36,845 bases of DNA from Franzmannia pantelleriensis (GCF_900102875.1 NZ_FNGH01000019.1:25996-62840); one strand, 5' to 3'; numbered from the stretch's first letter, positions 14,358-24,932 are shown. The notes: generated by a model not told the origin, from the sequence alone. Numbers and translations are program-made.

Positions 14358-15380
14358 ATGTCAGCTACTTCCCTGTTTCGCCGCGGCGCCCTCGGCGCCT
14401 CTCTGGCCGCCGCGCTCACCGCAGGCATGGTGACGCCCAGCGTGGCCGCCGAGCGCGAGCTGCTCAACTCCTCCTACGATATCGCCCGCGAGCTGTTCTC
14501 GGCGATCAACCCCGAGTTCATCGCCTGGTGGCAGGCGGAGCACGGCGAGGAGATCGACATCCAGCAGTCCCACGGCGGCTCGTCGGCCCAGGCCCGCGCC
14601 ATCCTGCAGGGCCTGCGCGCCGACGTGGTGACCTACAACCAGGTCACCGATGTCCAGGCGCTGGCCGACGATGGTCTGGTCGCCGAGGACTGGCAGGATG
14701 CCTTCGACAACAACGCCTCGCCCTACTACTCCACCACCGCCTTCCTGGTGCGCAAGGACAACCCCAAGGGCATCGAGAGCTGGGACGACCTGGTCCGCGA
14801 AGACGTGGATATCGTGTTCCCCAACCCCAAGACCTCGGGTAACGGCCGCTATACCTACCTGGCCGCCTGGGGCTTCGCCGATGATCAGTTCGACGGCGAC
14901 GAGGAGCAGATCCACGACTTCATGCGCACCTTCCTGGGTAACGTGTCGGTGTTCGACACCGGCGGCCGTGGCGCCACCACCAGCTTTATCGAGCGCGGCA
15001 TCGGCGATGTGCTGATCAGCTTCGAGTCCGAGGTCAACAACATCCGCGGCGAGTACGGTAGCGACGATTATGAAGTGATCGTGCCGCCGGTCAGCATCCT
15101 GGCCGAGTTCCCGGTCGCGGTGGTTGGCCCCAACGCCGAGCGCAACGGCAACCTCGACCTGGCCGAGGCCTACATCGACTACCTCTACAGCGAAGACGCC
15201 CAGCGCCAGCTGGCTGGCTTCAACTACCGCGTCAACAATGAGGCGGTGGCCGAAGAGTTCTCCGACCAGTTCCCGGAAACCGAACTGCTACGCGTCGAAG
15301 ACGTGTTTGGTAGCTGGGACGCGGCGATGGAGGATCACTTCGCCAACGGCGCCTTGCTGGATCAGCTGCAGCGCAGATGA
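14358..15380 (+). CDS. sbp: Periplasmic sulfate/thiosulfate-binding protein
   Basis: This 340-residue protein captures sulfate in the periplasm for the CysTWA ABC importer. The signal peptide is MSATSLFRRGALGASLAAAL..., with cleavage near residue 30-31 (VAA/E). The mature part starts 'ERELLNSSYDIARELFSAIN', the family's standard opening. It includes 'SHGGSSAQARAILQGLRADVVTYNQ', 'FPNPKTSGNGRYTYLAAWG' and 'DVLISFESEVNNI'. The ATG at 14358 has GGAG 9 bases upstream; a GTG at 14340 is unlikely. The stop overlaps cysT (ATGA). Naming as sbp versus cysP cannot be settled by eye. Confidence 0.94.
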   Translation: MSATSLFRRGALGASLAAALTAGMVTPSVAAERELLNSSYDIARELFSAINPEFIAWWQAEHGEEIDIQQSHGGSSAQARAILQGLRADVVTYNQVTDVQALADDGLVAEDWQDAFDNNASPYYSTTAFLVRKDNPKGIESWDDLVREDVDIVFPNPKTSGNGRYTYLAAWGFADDQFDGDEEQIHDFMRTFLGNVSVFDTGGRGATTSFIERGIGDVLISFESEVNNIRGEYGSDDYEVIVPPVSILAEFPVAVVGPNAERNGNLDLAEAYIDYLYSEDAQRQLAGFNYRVNNEAVAEEFSDQFPETELLRVEDVFGSWDAAMEDHFANGALLDQLQRR

Positions 15381-16234
15381 TTACGCTCGCTAACATCACC
15401 GGCAGCGCCCCCAAGCGGGTGCTGCCGGGTTTCGGTTTATCGCTGGGGATCAGCCTGACCTTCGTGTCGCTGATGCTACTGCTGCCCATGACCAGTCTGT
15501 TCGGGCAGCTGTCGGGCATCAGCCTAGCGGAGTACTGGCGGATCATCACTGACGGTCGAGTGGTGGCCAGCTATATCGTGACCATCGGTGCCGCGGCGGT
15601 GGCCGCGCTGGTCAACGCCGCCTTCGGGCTGCTGCTGGCCTGGGTGCTGGTGCGCTACGACTTTCCCGGCAAGCGCCTGCTCGACGCGCTGATGGACCTG
15701 CCCTTCGCGCTGCCCACGGCCGTGGCCGGCATCACCCTGGCCACGCTCTACTCGAGCAACGGCTGGATGGGCCGGCTGCTCGACCCGCTGGGCATCCAGG
15801 TCGCTTATACCTGGGTCGGCATCGCGCTGGCCATGGCCTTTACCAGTATTCCGTTCGTAGTGCGCACCGTTCAGCCGGTCCTTGAGGACCTGCCCAACGA
15901 GGTCGACGAGGCCGCGCTGACCCTGGGTGCCAGCGATGCCACGGCGTTTCGTCGGGTGATCCTGCCGCACCTATGGCCGGCGCTAGTGACCGGCACCGGC
16001 CTGGCCTTCGTGCGCTCGCTGGGTGAGTTCGGGGCAATCATCTTCATTGCCGGTAACGCGCCCTACGAGACCGAGATCACCGCGCTGATGATCTTCGTGC
16101 GCCTGCAGGAGTACGACTACGTCGGCGCCTCGGCCATCGCCTCGGTGGTGCTGGCCGTATCGCTGGCCCTGCTGCTGGCGATCAATATCTGGCAGGGGCG
16201 CTTTATCAAACGCCTGCATGGAGGACGCGGCTGA
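15377..16234 (+). CDS. cysT: Sulfate ABC transporter permease CysT (CysU)
   Basis: This 285-residue inner-membrane permease has about six transmembrane helices. The cytoplasmic EAA loop that contacts the ATPase is 'DEAALTLGASDATAFRRVILP'. With CysW it forms the sulfate channel. The conserved 'DLPFALPTAVAGITLATLYS' segment is typical of CysT. It overlaps sbp by 4 nt and cysW by 1 nt (TGATG), showing a tightly coupled operon. Confidence 0.96.
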   Translation: MITLANITGSAPKRVLPGFGLSLGISLTFVSLMLLLPMTSLFGQLSGISLAEYWRIITDGRVVASYIVTIGAAAVAALVNAAFGLLLAWVLVRYDFPGKRLLDALMDLPFALPTAVAGITLATLYSSNGWMGRLLDPLGIQVAYTWVGIALAMAFTSIPFVVRTVQPVLEDLPNEVDEAALTLGASDATAFRRVILPHLWPALVTGTGLAFVRSLGEFGAIIFIAGNAPYETEITALMIFVRLQEYDYVGASAIASVVLAVSLALLLAINIWQGRFIKRLHGGRG

Positions 16235-17055
16235 TGCAACGGATCGGTGACGCGCCGCGGGTACGGCGCATCCTGGTGATCAGCGCCGTGCTGCTGGCGG
16301 CGCTGTTCCTGCTGCTGCCGCTGGTGGCGATCTTCGCCCAGGCGTTCGCCCAGGGCGTCGAGGTGTTCTGGCGCAACGTTAGCAACCACTACACCGTCCG
16401 CGCCATCGGCCTGACGCTGTTCATCACCGTGCTGACGATCCCGGTATGCCTGGTGTTCGGCGTGGCGCTGGCGTGGCTGGTGACCCGTTTCAGCTTCCCC
16501 GGCCGGCGGCTGCTGCAGACCCTGATCGACATCCCCTTTGCGGTGTCGCCGGTGGTGGCCGGTCTGGTCTATCTGCTGCTCTACGGCCGCAACGGCTGGA
16601 TCGGTAACTGGCTCGACGGCTACGACATCCAGCTGATGTTCGCCTGGCCGGGTATTCTGATGGTGACCATCTTCGTGACCTGCCCGTTCGTGGCCCGCGA
16701 ACTGATCCCGCTGATGCAGGCCCAGGGCTCACGGGACGAAGAGGCGGCGGTAACCCTCGGCGCCTCGGGTTGGACGCTGTTTCGCCGGGTCACGCTGCCC
16801 AATATTCGCTGGGCGCTGCTCTACGGGGTGATCCTTACCAACGCTCGTGCGGTGGGTGAGTTCGGTGCCGTGTCGGTGGTCTCCGGAGCCATCCGCGGCC
16901 AGACCAACACCCTGCCGCTGCACCTGGAGCAACTCTACCAGGACTACAACACCGTGGGCGCCTTTTCCAGCGCCGCGCTGTTGGCCCTGATCGCTTTGCT
17001 GACGCTGGCCGCCAAGGCCAGCCTCGAATGGCGCGCCGCGCGCCAGGAGGCTTGA
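16234..17055 (+). CDS. cysW: Sulfate ABC transporter permease CysW
   Basis: This 273-residue partner permease to CysT has about six helices. '[20 protein letters not shown]' matches the CysW consensus, and the EAA loop is '[22 protein letters not shown]'. The ending '[32 protein letters not shown]' is also typical. The ATG lies within the cysT stop (TGATG), and cysA begins one base after its own stop. Confidence 0.96.
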   Translation: MQRIGDAPRVRRILVISAVLLAALFLLLPLVAIFAQAFAQGVEVFWRNVSNHYTVRAIGLTLFITVLTIPVCLVFGVALAWLVTRFSFPGRRLLQTLIDIPFAVSPVVAGLVYLLLYGRNGWIGNWLDGYDIQLMFAWPGILMVTIFVTCPFVARELIPLMQAQGSRDEEAAVTLGASGWTLFRRVTLPNIRWALLYGVILTNARAVGEFGAVSVVSGAIRGQTNTLPLHLEQLYQDYNTVGAFSSAALLALIALLTLAAKASLEWRAARQEA

Positions 17056-17056
17056 G

Positions 17057-18148
17057 ATGAGCATCCGTCTGACCAATATTGCCAAGACCTTCGGTCGCAC
17101 CCAGGCGCTGGAGCCGATCAACCTCGACATCCACGATGGCGAGCTGGTCGGCCTGCTCGGCCCCTCGGGGTCGGGCAAGACCACCCTGTTGCGCATCATC
17201 GCCGGACTCGAGCAGGCCGATGCCAAGCCCGCCGGACGCATCCAGTTCGGCGAGCGCGACGTCACCCAGGTGCATGTGCGCGACCGTCGCATCGGCTTCG
17301 TGTTCCAGCACTATGCGCTGTTCCGGCACATGACGGTGTTCGACAACGTCGCCTTCGGCCTCACCGTGATGCCGCGCAAGGAGCGCCCCTCGAGCGGCGA
17401 GATCCGCGCCCGGGTGCACCGCCTACTGGAGATGGTCCAGCTCGAGGACTTCGCCAAGCGCTACCCGGCGCAGCTCTCCGGCGGCCAGCAGCAGCGCGTC
17501 TCGCTGGCCCGGGCCCTGGCGCTGCGCCCCGATGTGCTGCTGCTCGACGAGCCGTTCGGCGCGCTGGACGCCAAGGTGCGCCAGGAGCTACGCCGCTGGC
17601 TGCGCCATCTCCACGATGAGCTCAACTTCACCAGCGTGTTCGTCACTCACGACCAGGAAGAGGCGCTTGAGCTCTCCGACCGGGTGGTGGTGATGAGCAA
17701 CGGCCGCATCGAGCAGATCGATACCCCCGAGGCGCTCTACCGCGCCCCGGCCAATCGCTTCGTGTTCGAGTTCCTCGGCGACGTCAATCGCCTCGAGGGC
17801 GACGTACGCGACGGCGTACTGACCTGCGGCGACGCCCGACTGGCGGTGAGCGAGCTCGACGACGGCCGCGAAGAGCTGCTGCTGCGCCCGCATGAGCTCA
17901 AGCTGGCCGATGCGCCCAGCGACGCCGCCCAGCTGCCGGTCACGGTAACCTCAATCTCGCCAATAGGCGCCGAAGTGCGGGTCGAGCTGGAGGCCGACTG
18001 GCTGCCGGCGCCGTGGCTGGCCACGGTGCGCCACGCCGACTTCGAGCGCCTGGCGATCAGCCGCGGCCAGCGATTGTATGCGATCCCGCGCCGCTGGCAT
18101 CGCTTCGACGATGCAACCGCCAAGCCTCGCCAGGCGACGGCGGCCTGA
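17057..18148 (+). CDS. cysA: Sulfate ABC transporter ATPase CysA
   Basis: This 363-residue ATPase powers sulfate import. The Walker A is GPSGSGKTT (35-43), the Q-loop is in '[11 protein letters not shown]', the signature is LSGGQ (140-144), the Walker B is [11 protein letters not shown] (161-171) and the switch His is in '[16 protein letters not shown]'. A C-terminal regulatory TOBE-like region follows about residue 240. It is the last gene of sbp-cysTWA; 107 nt separate it from the next lipoprotein gene. Confidence 0.97.
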   Translation: MSIRLTNIAKTFGRTQALEPINLDIHDGELVGLLGPSGSGKTTLLRIIAGLEQADAKPAGRIQFGERDVTQVHVRDRRIGFVFQHYALFRHMTVFDNVAFGLTVMPRKERPSSGEIRARVHRLLEMVQLEDFAKRYPAQLSGGQQQRVSLARALALRPDVLLLDEPFGALDAKVRQELRRWLRHLHDELNFTSVFVTHDQEEALELSDRVVVMSNGRIEQIDTPEALYRAPANRFVFEFLGDVNRLEGDVRDGVLTCGDARLAVSELDDGREELLLRPHELKLADAPSDAAQLPVTVTSISPIGAEVRVELEADWLPAPWLATVRHADFERLAISRGQRLYAIPRRWHRFDDATAKPRQATAA

Positions 18149-18255
18149 GCCCTCGCCGATACGCCTTGAGCTATGCAACGGAACGTGCCAGCCAGGCGGT
18201 AGAGGCTTATACTCGTCGCACTGTCTTACGCCTGTCGATCACTCAGGAGTTTCGC

Positions 18256-18843
18256 ATGCTGTCTCGCTGTGGATTACGTTCCCTGTTCGCCGCCGCCGCC
18301 CTGGTGCTTGCCGGCTGCACCAGTCCCCACTACCTGCAGGTCAACCCGCAGATCACCGCCGATATCCCCCAGACCGGCGGCGGCCAGGAGGTCACCGTCA
18401 ACGTGGTCGACGAACGTGAGTCCGAGGTGCTCGGTACGCGCAGCGGCTCGGCCATGTCGGCCGCCGAAATCACTGTCCACTCCCACGACGTGGTGCCCAA
18501 GCTGCAGGAGCAGGCCGAGGCCGCGGTGCGCCGCATGGGCTTCTCGCCCACCACCCAGCCCAGCGACGGCCGCCCCTCGCTGACCCTGGCCCTGACGCGG
18601 CTCGATTACGCCCGCGGCGACGGCGTGCCGGTGCTCGGCGAAGCGGTACTGGAAGCAGTGTTCCGCGCCGAGGCGGTCAATCAGCGCAACACCTACACCG
18701 GTACCTATACCTCGCGCCGCACGCAGAGCTACGCGGTACGCCCGGACCAGGACACCAATACCCGAATGGTCAACGACCTGCTCAGCGACGGCCTGAACCG
18801 CACCTTCCGCGATCCCGAGTTGGGTCGGCTACTAAGCCGCTGA
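18256..18843 (+). CDS. YajG-family lipoprotein
   Basis: In this 195-residue protein the signal sequence MLSRCGLRSLFAAAALVLAG ends in the lipobox LAGC, so Cys21 should be lipidated. 'YLQVNPQITADIPQTGGGQEVTVNVVDERESEVLGTR' matches the YajG opening. The function of YajG is unknown; it is an outer-membrane-associated lipoprotein. CAGGAG lies six bases before the ATG. It is followed directly by a strong terminator. Confidence 0.88.
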   Translation: MLSRCGLRSLFAAAALVLAGCTSPHYLQVNPQITADIPQTGGGQEVTVNVVDERESEVLGTRSGSAMSAAEITVHSHDVVPKLQEQAEAAVRRMGFSPTTQPSDGRPSLTLALTRLDYARGDGVPVLGEAVLEAVFRAEAVNQRNTYTGTYTSRRTQSYAVRPDQDTNTRMVNDLLSDGLNRTFRDPELGRLLSR

Positions 18844-18870
18844 ACGCCAACAGCCTCTGCCCGGCACGCA

Positions 18871-18897
18871 CTGAGCCCCGCCAATGGCGGGGCTCAG
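18871..18897. terminator. Bidirectional terminator between yajG-like gene and tpm
   Basis: CTGAGCCCCGCC (18871-18882), loop AAT, then GGCGGGGCTCAG (18886-18897) make a perfect 12-bp GC-rich stem between two convergent genes, 28 nt from the lipoprotein stop. The flanking T-run is weak on both strands. Confidence 0.75.
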
Positions 18898-18920
18898 TGG
18901 TTTAGACGCCAGCCAGGCGC

Positions 18921-19568
18921 TCAGGCCAGCGGGCCGCGCCGCTTGAGCGCCCAGACGCTCTCACGAAAGCCGTTTTCTTCAGGCTCGCCATCGGCCAGGT
19001 GAGTCAGCTCGAAGTTGGGCTCGAACAGCGCGCGCACCTCCTCGGCGGGAACGCTGTAGGGCGGCCCGCCGCTATCTCCTGGCGCCCGTGTCAGGCTGAT
19101 CAGCAGCCCCCTGGCGCCCGGGGGAAGCAGCTGGGCGAGATGGAAGGCGTAGCGCTGGCGAGTCGCCTCAGGCAGCGCGATCAACGCCGCGCGATCGTAG
19201 AAGGCGCCAATCTCGGCGGCCTGCTGGATATGGAAGTGGAAGAAGTCGCCGCCCCACAGCTCGATGCTACCCTGACGGCAGATATCGAAGTCGCTCTGGC
19301 GGTAGCGCGATACCTCACCGCTCCCATCAGCCACGAACTGCTCGATGGCATCCGTGGCCAGCTCGATGCCCAGCACCGGATGGCCCTGCTCGGCCAGCCA
19401 GCGCATGTCGAGGCTCTTGCCGCACAGCGGCACCAACACCTTGGCCCCCGGGGGCGCGCCCAGCGACGGCCAGAAACGCACCAGCGCCGGGTGCACCGCG
19501 TCGCGGTGAAAACCGATCCGGCCCTCACGCCAGCGCGCCAACCACTCGTTCTCTTCGCTCTGCTGCAT
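18921..19568 (-). CDS. tpm: Thiopurine S-methyltransferase family protein
   Basis: This 215-residue SAM-dependent methyltransferase opens with 'WLARWREGRIGFHRDAVHPALVRFW'. Its SAM-site signature is 'KVLVPLCGKSLDMRWLAEQGHPVLGIEL', followed by 'GGDFFHFH' and 'FYDRAALIALP', all typical of bacterial TPMT. In Pseudomonas such enzymes act on selenium and tellurium compounds as well as thiopurines. It lies 16 nt downstream of the SH3-domain gene on the same strand, possibly co-transcribed. Confidence 0.95.
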   Translation of the reverse strand: MQQSEENEWLARWREGRIGFHRDAVHPALVRFWPSLGAPPGAKVLVPLCGKSLDMRWLAEQGHPVLGIELATDAIEQFVADGSGEVSRYRQSDFDICRQGSIELWGGDFFHFHIQQAAEIGAFYDRAALIALPEATRQRYAFHLAQLLPPGARGLLISLTRAPGDSGGPPYSVPAEEVRALFEPNFELTHLADGEPEENGFRESVWALKRRGPLA

Positions 19569-19584
19569 GCTCAGGCGTCCTTGA

Positions 19585-20208
19585 TCAGAACCAGCGGTCG
19601 CGCTTCTTGCGCCGCCGCGGCAGGTGCGGAACGATCAGGCCGACCAGCAGGCCGGCGCCCGCCACGCCACCGCCATACATGAAGTAGCGCAGCAGCAGGT
19701 CCTCCTCCTGGGTATCCAGCCGCGCCTGCAGACCGCGCACCTGACGCAGGGCCTCATCGGCCTCGGCATCGAGTTCGCGGTTGCGCGTCTCGAGCTCGGC
19801 GATGCGCTGCTGGCGCTGCTCGAGGGTCTCGGTCATGGTCGCCACGCGAGACTCCCACTCGTCGTTGATCCCTTCGAGTTCGCTGGTCAGGCTGGCAACC
19901 TCGGCCTCCAGCTCAGGCAGTCGCACGCTGGCACTGGGCGAGTCCTGCAGCTCGTCACTGAGGACCCACACCGTATCGCCGTCGGCATTTTGAACCCGGG
20001 TATAGCTGCCGCTGGTTTCCAGCACCGAGACCGGCTCACCGGCGGTGAGGGTACCGACGATACGGTACCCGTCGGTGGGACCGCTCCTGACGAAGGTGGT
20101 CAGGCCGTCGGACACCCAGGCCTGGTTGTCGTCCGCTTCCTGGGCCTGTGCCGCGAGGGCCATGGCCCCCAGCGACACGCCCAACATCAATGTCTTGAAT
20201 GTACGCAT
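19585..20208 (-). CDS. SH3-domain membrane protein (YgiM/TIGR04211 type)
   Basis: This 207-residue protein has a signal peptide (MRTFKTLMLGVSLGAMALAA...) and a bacterial SH3 domain of about 65 residues ('TTFVRSGPTDGYRIVGTLTAGEPVSVLE'). A long coiled coil follows (about 100-170, 'ELEAEVASLTSELEGINDEWESRV'), and a C-terminal membrane helix ends in RRRKKRDRWF. This matches the TIGR04211 layout of periplasmic SH3 domain plus membrane anchor. The ATG at 20208 is at the signal peptide; an open frame to 20385 is unlikely to be used. Its role is unknown, probably in the envelope. Confidence 0.9.
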   Translation of the reverse strand: MRTFKTLMLGVSLGAMALAAQAQEADDNQAWVSDGLTTFVRSGPTDGYRIVGTLTAGEPVSVLETSGSYTRVQNADGDTVWVLSDELQDSPSASVRLPELEAEVASLTSELEGINDEWESRVATMTETLEQRQQRIAELETRNRELDAEADEALRQVRGLQARLDTQEEDLLLRYFMYGGGVAGAGLLVGLIVPHLPRRRKKRDRWF

Positions 20209-20311
20209 ATGTCTGCCGTGTTCGTGGCTCGAGTCGGGCGAGTCGCGCCCATCCACGCTAGTGGCGCCGCCCCCGCATCCTATCGCGGGCGGCGCGATGA
20301 GACCGCGTCCC

Positions 20312-20332
20312 ATCCACAGCTTCTGTGGATAA
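20312..20332. other. Inverted DnaA-box-like pair
   Basis: ATCCACAG-CTT-CTGTGGAT (20312-20330) is a perfect inverted repeat. On the minus strand its right half extends to TTATCCACA (20324-20332), an exact match to the DnaA box consensus; the other half is one or two bases off. A lone pair in an intergenic region is more likely regulatory or chance than an origin. Confidence 0.4.
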
Positions 20333-20409
20333 GTCTTGGGAAAACCTCTTTCCGAGTCGGTGTCGGCCAGCGAGATGCCTGACACCCCCTCAGATCGTTT
20401 ATTTTTTGA

Positions 20410-20739
20410 TCAACTGTCATCCCGCGGCGACCAGCTCATCGGCCGCGGAAATTCCGCCACCTTGCCCTCAGCCTTGACCGCCTTAGGGGTCCCCTCACGC
20501 TCGACTTCGTCGATGCGTACGATGGCATTCAGCGGGATATAGCTGCGGCTGACACCGTCGAAGATACGACGCAGCTTGTCAGTGGTGGGGTCCACCACCA
20601 GCTTGCTGGCGTCCTCGAAGACGAAGGCCTCGACCTCGATGAAGCCCCACAGGTCGCTCTGGAAGATCTCGCGGGCGTAGAGCTCCCAGATTTCCCCCTG
20701 ATTGTGGAATACCACCCGGTAAATTGGCTTGGCCGCCAT
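20410..20739 (-). CDS. DUF1820 family protein
   Basis: This 109-residue protein starts [20 protein letters not shown] and continues '[23 protein letters not shown]', '[36 protein letters not shown]', the whole of the DUF1820 signature. The function is unknown; it is a cytoplasmic protein widespread in gammaproteobacteria and often next to miaB. The ATG at 20739 has AGAGG upstream; the open frame to 20877 is rejected because family similarity begins at MAAKPIYR. It is divergent from miaB. Confidence 0.9.
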   Translation of the reverse strand: MAAKPIYRVVFHNQGEIWELYAREIFQSDLWGFIEVEAFVFEDASKLVVDPTTDKLRRIFDGVSRSYIPLNAIVRIDEVEREGTPKAVKAEGKVAEFPRPMSWSPRDDS

Positions 20740-20968
20740 ACTGCCTCTGCATTGGTACCGCTTGAACGACGCCGACACCCCAGGATGCCGGCCCCAAAGG
20801 GCGAAGAATATCACAGCCGCGGCCAATTCGAGCCCCCACCGCTGGCCCCACTGCCGGGCTATCCGTATAATCGCCAACAGACGTCAGCAACGGCCCGCGG
20901 GCCGCCTGAATGAATCCCCTGAACCGGTAACGGCTAGGTCGGGCATCCACGCCACGACCCTAATTCTT

Positions 20969-22315
20969 ATGGCGAAGAAACTCTTCATCAAGACCCACGG
21001 CTGCCAGATGAACGAGTATGATTCGGCCCGCATGGCGGATCTGCTCGGCGAGTCCCACCAGCTCGAACTCACCGATAACGAAGGTGATGCAGACGTGATT
21101 CTGCTCAATACCTGCTCGATCCGTGAGAAAGCCCAGGAAAAGGTCTTTCACCAGCTCGGCCGCTGGAAGAAGCTCAAGGAGGCCAATCCCGACCTGGTGA
21201 TTGGCGTCGGCGGCTGCGTGGCCAGTCAGGAGGGTGAGTCGCTGCGCAAGCGCGCGCCCCACGTCGACATGGTCTTCGGCCCGCAGACCCTGCACCGGGT
21301 GCCGGCGATGCTCGACTCGCGGCGCAGCAGCGAACAGATCTCGGTGGTCGACGTCACCTTCCCCGAGATCGAGAAGTTCGACCACCTGCCCAAACCCAGC
21401 GCCGACGGGGCCACCTCTTTCGTCTCGGTGATGGAGGGCTGCTCCAAGTACTGCACCTTCTGCGTGGTGCCCTACACCCGCGGCGAGGAGGTCTCGCGGC
21501 CCTTCGAGGCGGTGATGGACGAGGTCATCCACCTCGCCGAACAGGGCGTGCGCGAGATCAACCTGCTGGGCCAGAACGTCAACGCCTATCGCGGCGAGAA
21601 TCAGCTCGGCGACGAGATCGACCTGGCCGAGCTGATCGCCTGCGTGGCGGCGGTGGAGGGTATCGACCGCATCCGCTTCACCACCTCGCATCCGGTGGAG
21701 TTCTCCGACAGCCTGATCGAGGCCTATGGCGAGATTCCCGAGCTGGTCAGCCACCTGCACCTGCCGGTGCAGGCCGGTTCCGACCGCGTGCTGGCGGCAA
21801 TGAAGCGCGGCCATACGGTGGAGGAGTACGTCGAGAAGATGGAGCGCATCCGCGCCCTGCGCCCGGACATCAGCTTCTCCTCCGACTTCATCATCGGCTT
21901 CCCCGGCGAAACCGAGGAAGACTTCGAAGCGACCATGAACCTGATCCATCGCATCGGCTTCGACCACTCGTTCAGCTTCGTCTACTCGGCGCGCCCCGGC
22001 ACCCCGGCGGCCAGTCTCGAGGACGACACCCCTGAGGCGGTCAAGAAGCAGCGCCTGGCGATCCTGCAGGAGCGCATCAACCAGCAAGCGATGCAGATCA
22101 GCCGGCGCATGGTCGGCTCGACCCAGCGCATTCTGGTCACCGGCTTCTCGCCCAAGGATCCTGGCCAGCTCTCGGGTCGCACCGAGAACAATCGGGTGGT
22201 CAATTTCCGCGCCGCCAACCCTACCGAGCTGATCGGCCACTTCGTCGATGTCGAGATCAGCGAGGCGCTGCCCAACTCGCTGCGCGGCGAACTCGCCTCA
22301 CCGACGCTGTATTGA
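20969..22315 (+). CDS. miaB: tRNA-2-methylthio-N6-dimethylallyladenosine synthase
   Basis: This 448-residue radical-SAM methylthiotransferase modifies A37 of tRNAs reading UNN codons. The N-terminal cluster cysteines are C12, C49 and C83; the radical-SAM motif is C158-x3-C162-x2-C165 ('CSKYCTFC'). A TRAM domain closes the protein (about 380-448). The start [20 protein letters not shown] is standard; the open frame upstream to 20729 is not used. It begins the miaB-ybeZ-ybeY-corC-lnt cluster. Confidence 0.97.
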   Translation: MAKKLFIKTHGCQMNEYDSARMADLLGESHQLELTDNEGDADVILLNTCSIREKAQEKVFHQLGRWKKLKEANPDLVIGVGGCVASQEGESLRKRAPHVDMVFGPQTLHRVPAMLDSRRSSEQISVVDVTFPEIEKFDHLPKPSADGATSFVSVMEGCSKYCTFCVVPYTRGEEVSRPFEAVMDEVIHLAEQGVREINLLGQNVNAYRGENQLGDEIDLAELIACVAAVEGIDRIRFTTSHPVEFSDSLIEAYGEIPELVSHLHLPVQAGSDRVLAAMKRGHTVEEYVEKMERIRALRPDISFSSDFIIGFPGETEEDFEATMNLIHRIGFDHSFSFVYSARPGTPAASLEDDTPEAVKKQRLAILQERINQQAMQISRRMVGSTQRILVTGFSPKDPGQLSGRTENNRVVNFRAANPTELIGHFVDVEISEALPNSLRGELASPTLY

Positions 22316-22427
22316 ATCAGCGGCTATACTCTTGGCTGTCGGCCAAGTTAACGTACGACATTGCCCCGGGCACTCCCGGGGCAGTAAGCTCGTCGAATCT
22401 ACTTCGCAACGCACGGATCCCTTGCTC

Positions 22428-23510
22428 TTGAGCCACAACAGTTCTCAGGCCAACCGCATCATCACATTGACTCTCGAACCCAACGACCCGCGTCGTCTGG
22501 CCAACCTGTGTGGCCAGCGCGACGAGCACCTCAAGCTGGTCGAGGAGCGCCTGGGCATCACCCTGCGCAATCGTGGCAACACCTTCCAACTGGCCGGTCC
22601 GAGCCCGCGGGTCAAGGCGGCGGCCAACGTGGTCGAGCACCTCTACCGTGAGACAGAAGCCAGCGACCTGTCGCCGGACACCGTGCACCTGTTTCTGCAG
22701 GAATCCGGCCTCGAGGCCCTCGATGAAGAGGAAGGCGTGTCCGACGGCGAGGTGCTGCTGCGCACGCCGCGGGCGCTGATCAAGCCGCGCGGGCTCAACC
22801 AGCAGGGCTATGTGCAGAGCATTCGCGAGCACGATATCAACTTTGGTATCGGGCCAGCGGGCACCGGCAAGACCTATCTGGCCGTGGCCGCGGCGGTAGA
22901 AGCGCTCAATCAGCAGGACGTCCGGCGCATCCTGCTGGTGCGCCCAGCGGTGGAGGCCGGCGAGAAGCTTGGCTTCCTGCCCGGCGACCTGGCCCAGAAG
23001 ATCGATCCCTACCTGCGCCCGCTCTATGACGCGCTGTACGAGATGATCGGCTTCGAGCAGGTCGGCAAGCTGATCGAGCGGCAGATCATCGAGATCGCGC
23101 CGCTGGCCTATATGCGCGGCCGCACCCTCAACAACTCCTTCATCATCCTCGACGAGAGCCAGAACACTACCCGCGAGCAGATGAAGATGTTCCTGACCCG
23201 CATCGGTTTCGGCTCCACCGCGGTGATCACCGGCGACGTGACCCAGGTGGACCTGCCCCGTGGCCAGAGCTCGGGACTGATCCAGGTGCTCGATGTACTC
23301 AAGGGCACGCCGGGCATCGGCGTCACCCACTTCGCCGCCAAGGACGTGGTTCGCCACCCGCTGGTACAACGCATCATCGAGGCCTACGACCTGTTCGAGG
23401 CGGAGCAGGAAGCCGCCGAGCGCCAGCGCAAGCAGGAACGCGACCAGGAGCGTGCCGCACTGCGCCGCGAGCAGATAGAGCGCGACCTGCGCCAGGGTTC
23501 GTCGTCGTGA
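22428..23510 (+). CDS. ybeZ: PhoH-like ATPase YbeZ
   Basis: This is a 360-residue PhoH-family ATPase. An N-terminal KH-like region (about 10-90) precedes the Walker A '[14 protein letters not shown]', the '[17 protein letters not shown]' motif and the Walker B '[10 protein letters not shown]'. '[26 protein letters not shown]' is also characteristic. YbeZ partners YbeY in rRNA processing. No ATG is available; TTG 22428 (reading [20 protein letters not shown]) with GGA nine bases upstream is preferred, with TTG 22422 as the alternative. The C-terminal tail is charged, rich in Glu, Arg and Gln. It overlaps ybeY by 4 nt. Confidence 0.94.
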   Translation: MSHNSSQANRIITLTLEPNDPRRLANLCGQRDEHLKLVEERLGITLRNRGNTFQLAGPSPRVKAAANVVEHLYRETEASDLSPDTVHLFLQESGLEALDEEEGVSDGEVLLRTPRALIKPRGLNQQGYVQSIREHDINFGIGPAGTGKTYLAVAAAVEALNQQDVRRILLVRPAVEAGEKLGFLPGDLAQKIDPYLRPLYDALYEMIGFEQVGKLIERQIIEIAPLAYMRGRTLNNSFIILDESQNTTREQMKMFLTRIGFGSTAVITGDVTQVDLPRGQSSGLIQVLDVLKGTPGIGVTHFAAKDVVRHPLVQRIIEAYDLFEAEQEAAERQRKQERDQERAALRREQIERDLRQGSSS

Positions 23511-24022
23511 CCGCAACGCCCGGCGTGGACCGTCAGGTCGCTATGACCGAGGATGACGTGCTGCCCGACCAGGCCAGCTTGGAGCGCTGGGTCGGCGCGG
23601 CGCTGGCCCACGCCGGTGAACAAGAGCGCGACGAACTCAGCGTGCGCTTCGTCGATAGCGACGAAAGCCAGACCCTCAACCGCGACTACCGCGGCAAGGA
23701 TGCACCCACCAATGTGCTCTCCTTCGGCGTCGAGCTGCCGCCTGGGGTGGTCCTGCCGCTGCTCGGGGACCTGGTGATCTGCCATCCGGTCGTGGCCCGC
23801 GAAGCCCGGGAGCAGGGCAAATCGCTGACCGACCACTACGCTCATATGGTGGTGCATGGCACCCTGCATCTGCTCGGCCATGACCATATCGACGATGCCG
23901 AGGCTGAGGCCATGGAGCAGCTCGAGCGCGAGATTCTCGCCACGCTTGGGATCAGCGATCCCTACCATGCTGCGCATGACGCCCTTTCCGCCGCCCCAGA
24001 GGACGAGAGACCCGACGCATGA
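23507..24022 (+). CDS. ybeY: Endoribonuclease YbeY
   Basis: This 171-residue metalloprotein is needed for 16S rRNA 3'-end maturation and ribosome quality control. The zinc site is H-x3-H-x5-H in '[11 protein letters not shown]'. It is preceded by '[17 protein letters not shown]' and '[11 protein letters not shown]', all standard. It starts at GTG 23507 inside the ybeZ stop (GTGA) and overlaps corC by 4 nt, so its translation is coupled on both sides. Confidence 0.96.
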   Translation: MTATPGVDRQVAMTEDDVLPDQASLERWVGAALAHAGEQERDELSVRFVDSDESQTLNRDYRGKDAPTNVLSFGVELPPGVVLPLLGDLVICHPVVAREAREQGKSLTDHYAHMVVHGTLHLLGHDHIDDAEAEAMEQLEREILATLGISDPYHAAHDALSAAPEDERPDA

Positions 24023-24912
24023 GTGAAGACCGATCGAGTAGCCAGAACAACAAATCCTGGCTCGAGAAGTTTTTCAGCGCCTTCTCATCCGACAGCGACG
24101 AGCCCAGCTCCCGCGACGAGTTACTTTCCTTCCTACGCGAGGCGGGCACCCGACTGCGCCTCGACCAGGATGCCCTGACCATCATCGAAGGCGCACTGCA
24201 GATCAGCGACCAGCAGGTACGCGAAGTGCTGATCCCGCGCTCCCAGGTCAATACCATTGGCATGGAGCAGGCGCCCGAGGAGTACCTGCCGGTCATCCTC
24301 GAGACCGGCCACTCGCGCTACCCGGTGGTCGGCGAGAACCTCGACGAGGTGCACGGTATCCTGCTGGTCAAGGACCTGCTGCCGCTACTCTCCCAGAGCC
24401 AGGACAAGCGCCAGCACTTCGCCCTCGACAGCGTGCTGCGTCCGGCCATGTTCGTGCCCGAATCCAAGCGCCTCAACAGCCTGCTCAAGGAGTTTCGCGA
24501 CACCCACAACCATATGGCGGTGGTGGTCGACGAGTACGGCGGCACCGCGGGGATCGTCACCATCGAAGACATCCTCGAGCAGATCGTCGGCGACATCGAG
24601 GACGAACACGATACCGATGAAGAGGACGATATCCGCGAGCTGGGCGACGGGCGCTACGCGATCCGCGCCCTGACCCCCATCGACGACTTCAACGAGCGTT
24701 TCGAGACGCGCTTCTCCGACGAGGAGTTCGACACCGTCGGCGGACTGGTGATGCAGCGCTTCGGCCACCTGCCGCGTCGCGGTGAGCACGCCGAACTGGG
24801 CGGCTGGCGCTTTACCGTGCTCAACGCCGACAACCGCCGTATCCGGCTGCTGCAAGCCGAGCATGCCGAGCAAGCAGACGAGCAGGACAGCGACAACAAG
24901 GACGCCAGCTAG
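24019..24912 (+). CDS. corC: CorC/HlyC-family CBS-domain protein
   Basis: This 297-residue protein has no transmembrane helix. Two CBS domains (about 60-190) include '[18 protein letters not shown]' and '[31 protein letters not shown]'. The C-terminal CorC_HlyC domain (about 205-285) has '[23 protein letters not shown]'. It is linked to magnesium and cobalt handling (corC/ybeX) and lies between ybeY and lnt, as in many relatives. Confidence 0.95.
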   Translation: MSEDRSSSQNNKSWLEKFFSAFSSDSDEPSSRDELLSFLREAGTRLRLDQDALTIIEGALQISDQQVREVLIPRSQVNTIGMEQAPEEYLPVILETGHSRYPVVGENLDEVHGILLVKDLLPLLSQSQDKRQHFALDSVLRPAMFVPESKRLNSLLKEFRDTHNHMAVVVDEYGGTAGIVTIEDILEQIVGDIEDEHDTDEEDDIRELGDGRYAIRALTPIDDFNERFETRFSDEEFDTVGGLVMQRFGHLPRRGEHAELGGWRFTVLNADNRRIRLLQAEHAEQADEQDSDNKDAS

Positions 24913-24932
24913 CCTAAGCCCAAGGAATGACC

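Noticed and set aside
20960-22240. 426-codon open frame on the minus strand opposite miaB
   Set aside because: It is antisense to a certain gene, with repetitive Ala/Val/Leu/His/Gly composition typical of GC-rich shadow frames.
22317-23516. 399-codon open frame opposite ybeZ
   Set aside because: Same reason: antisense to a well-supported PhoH gene, with low-complexity composition and no family motif.
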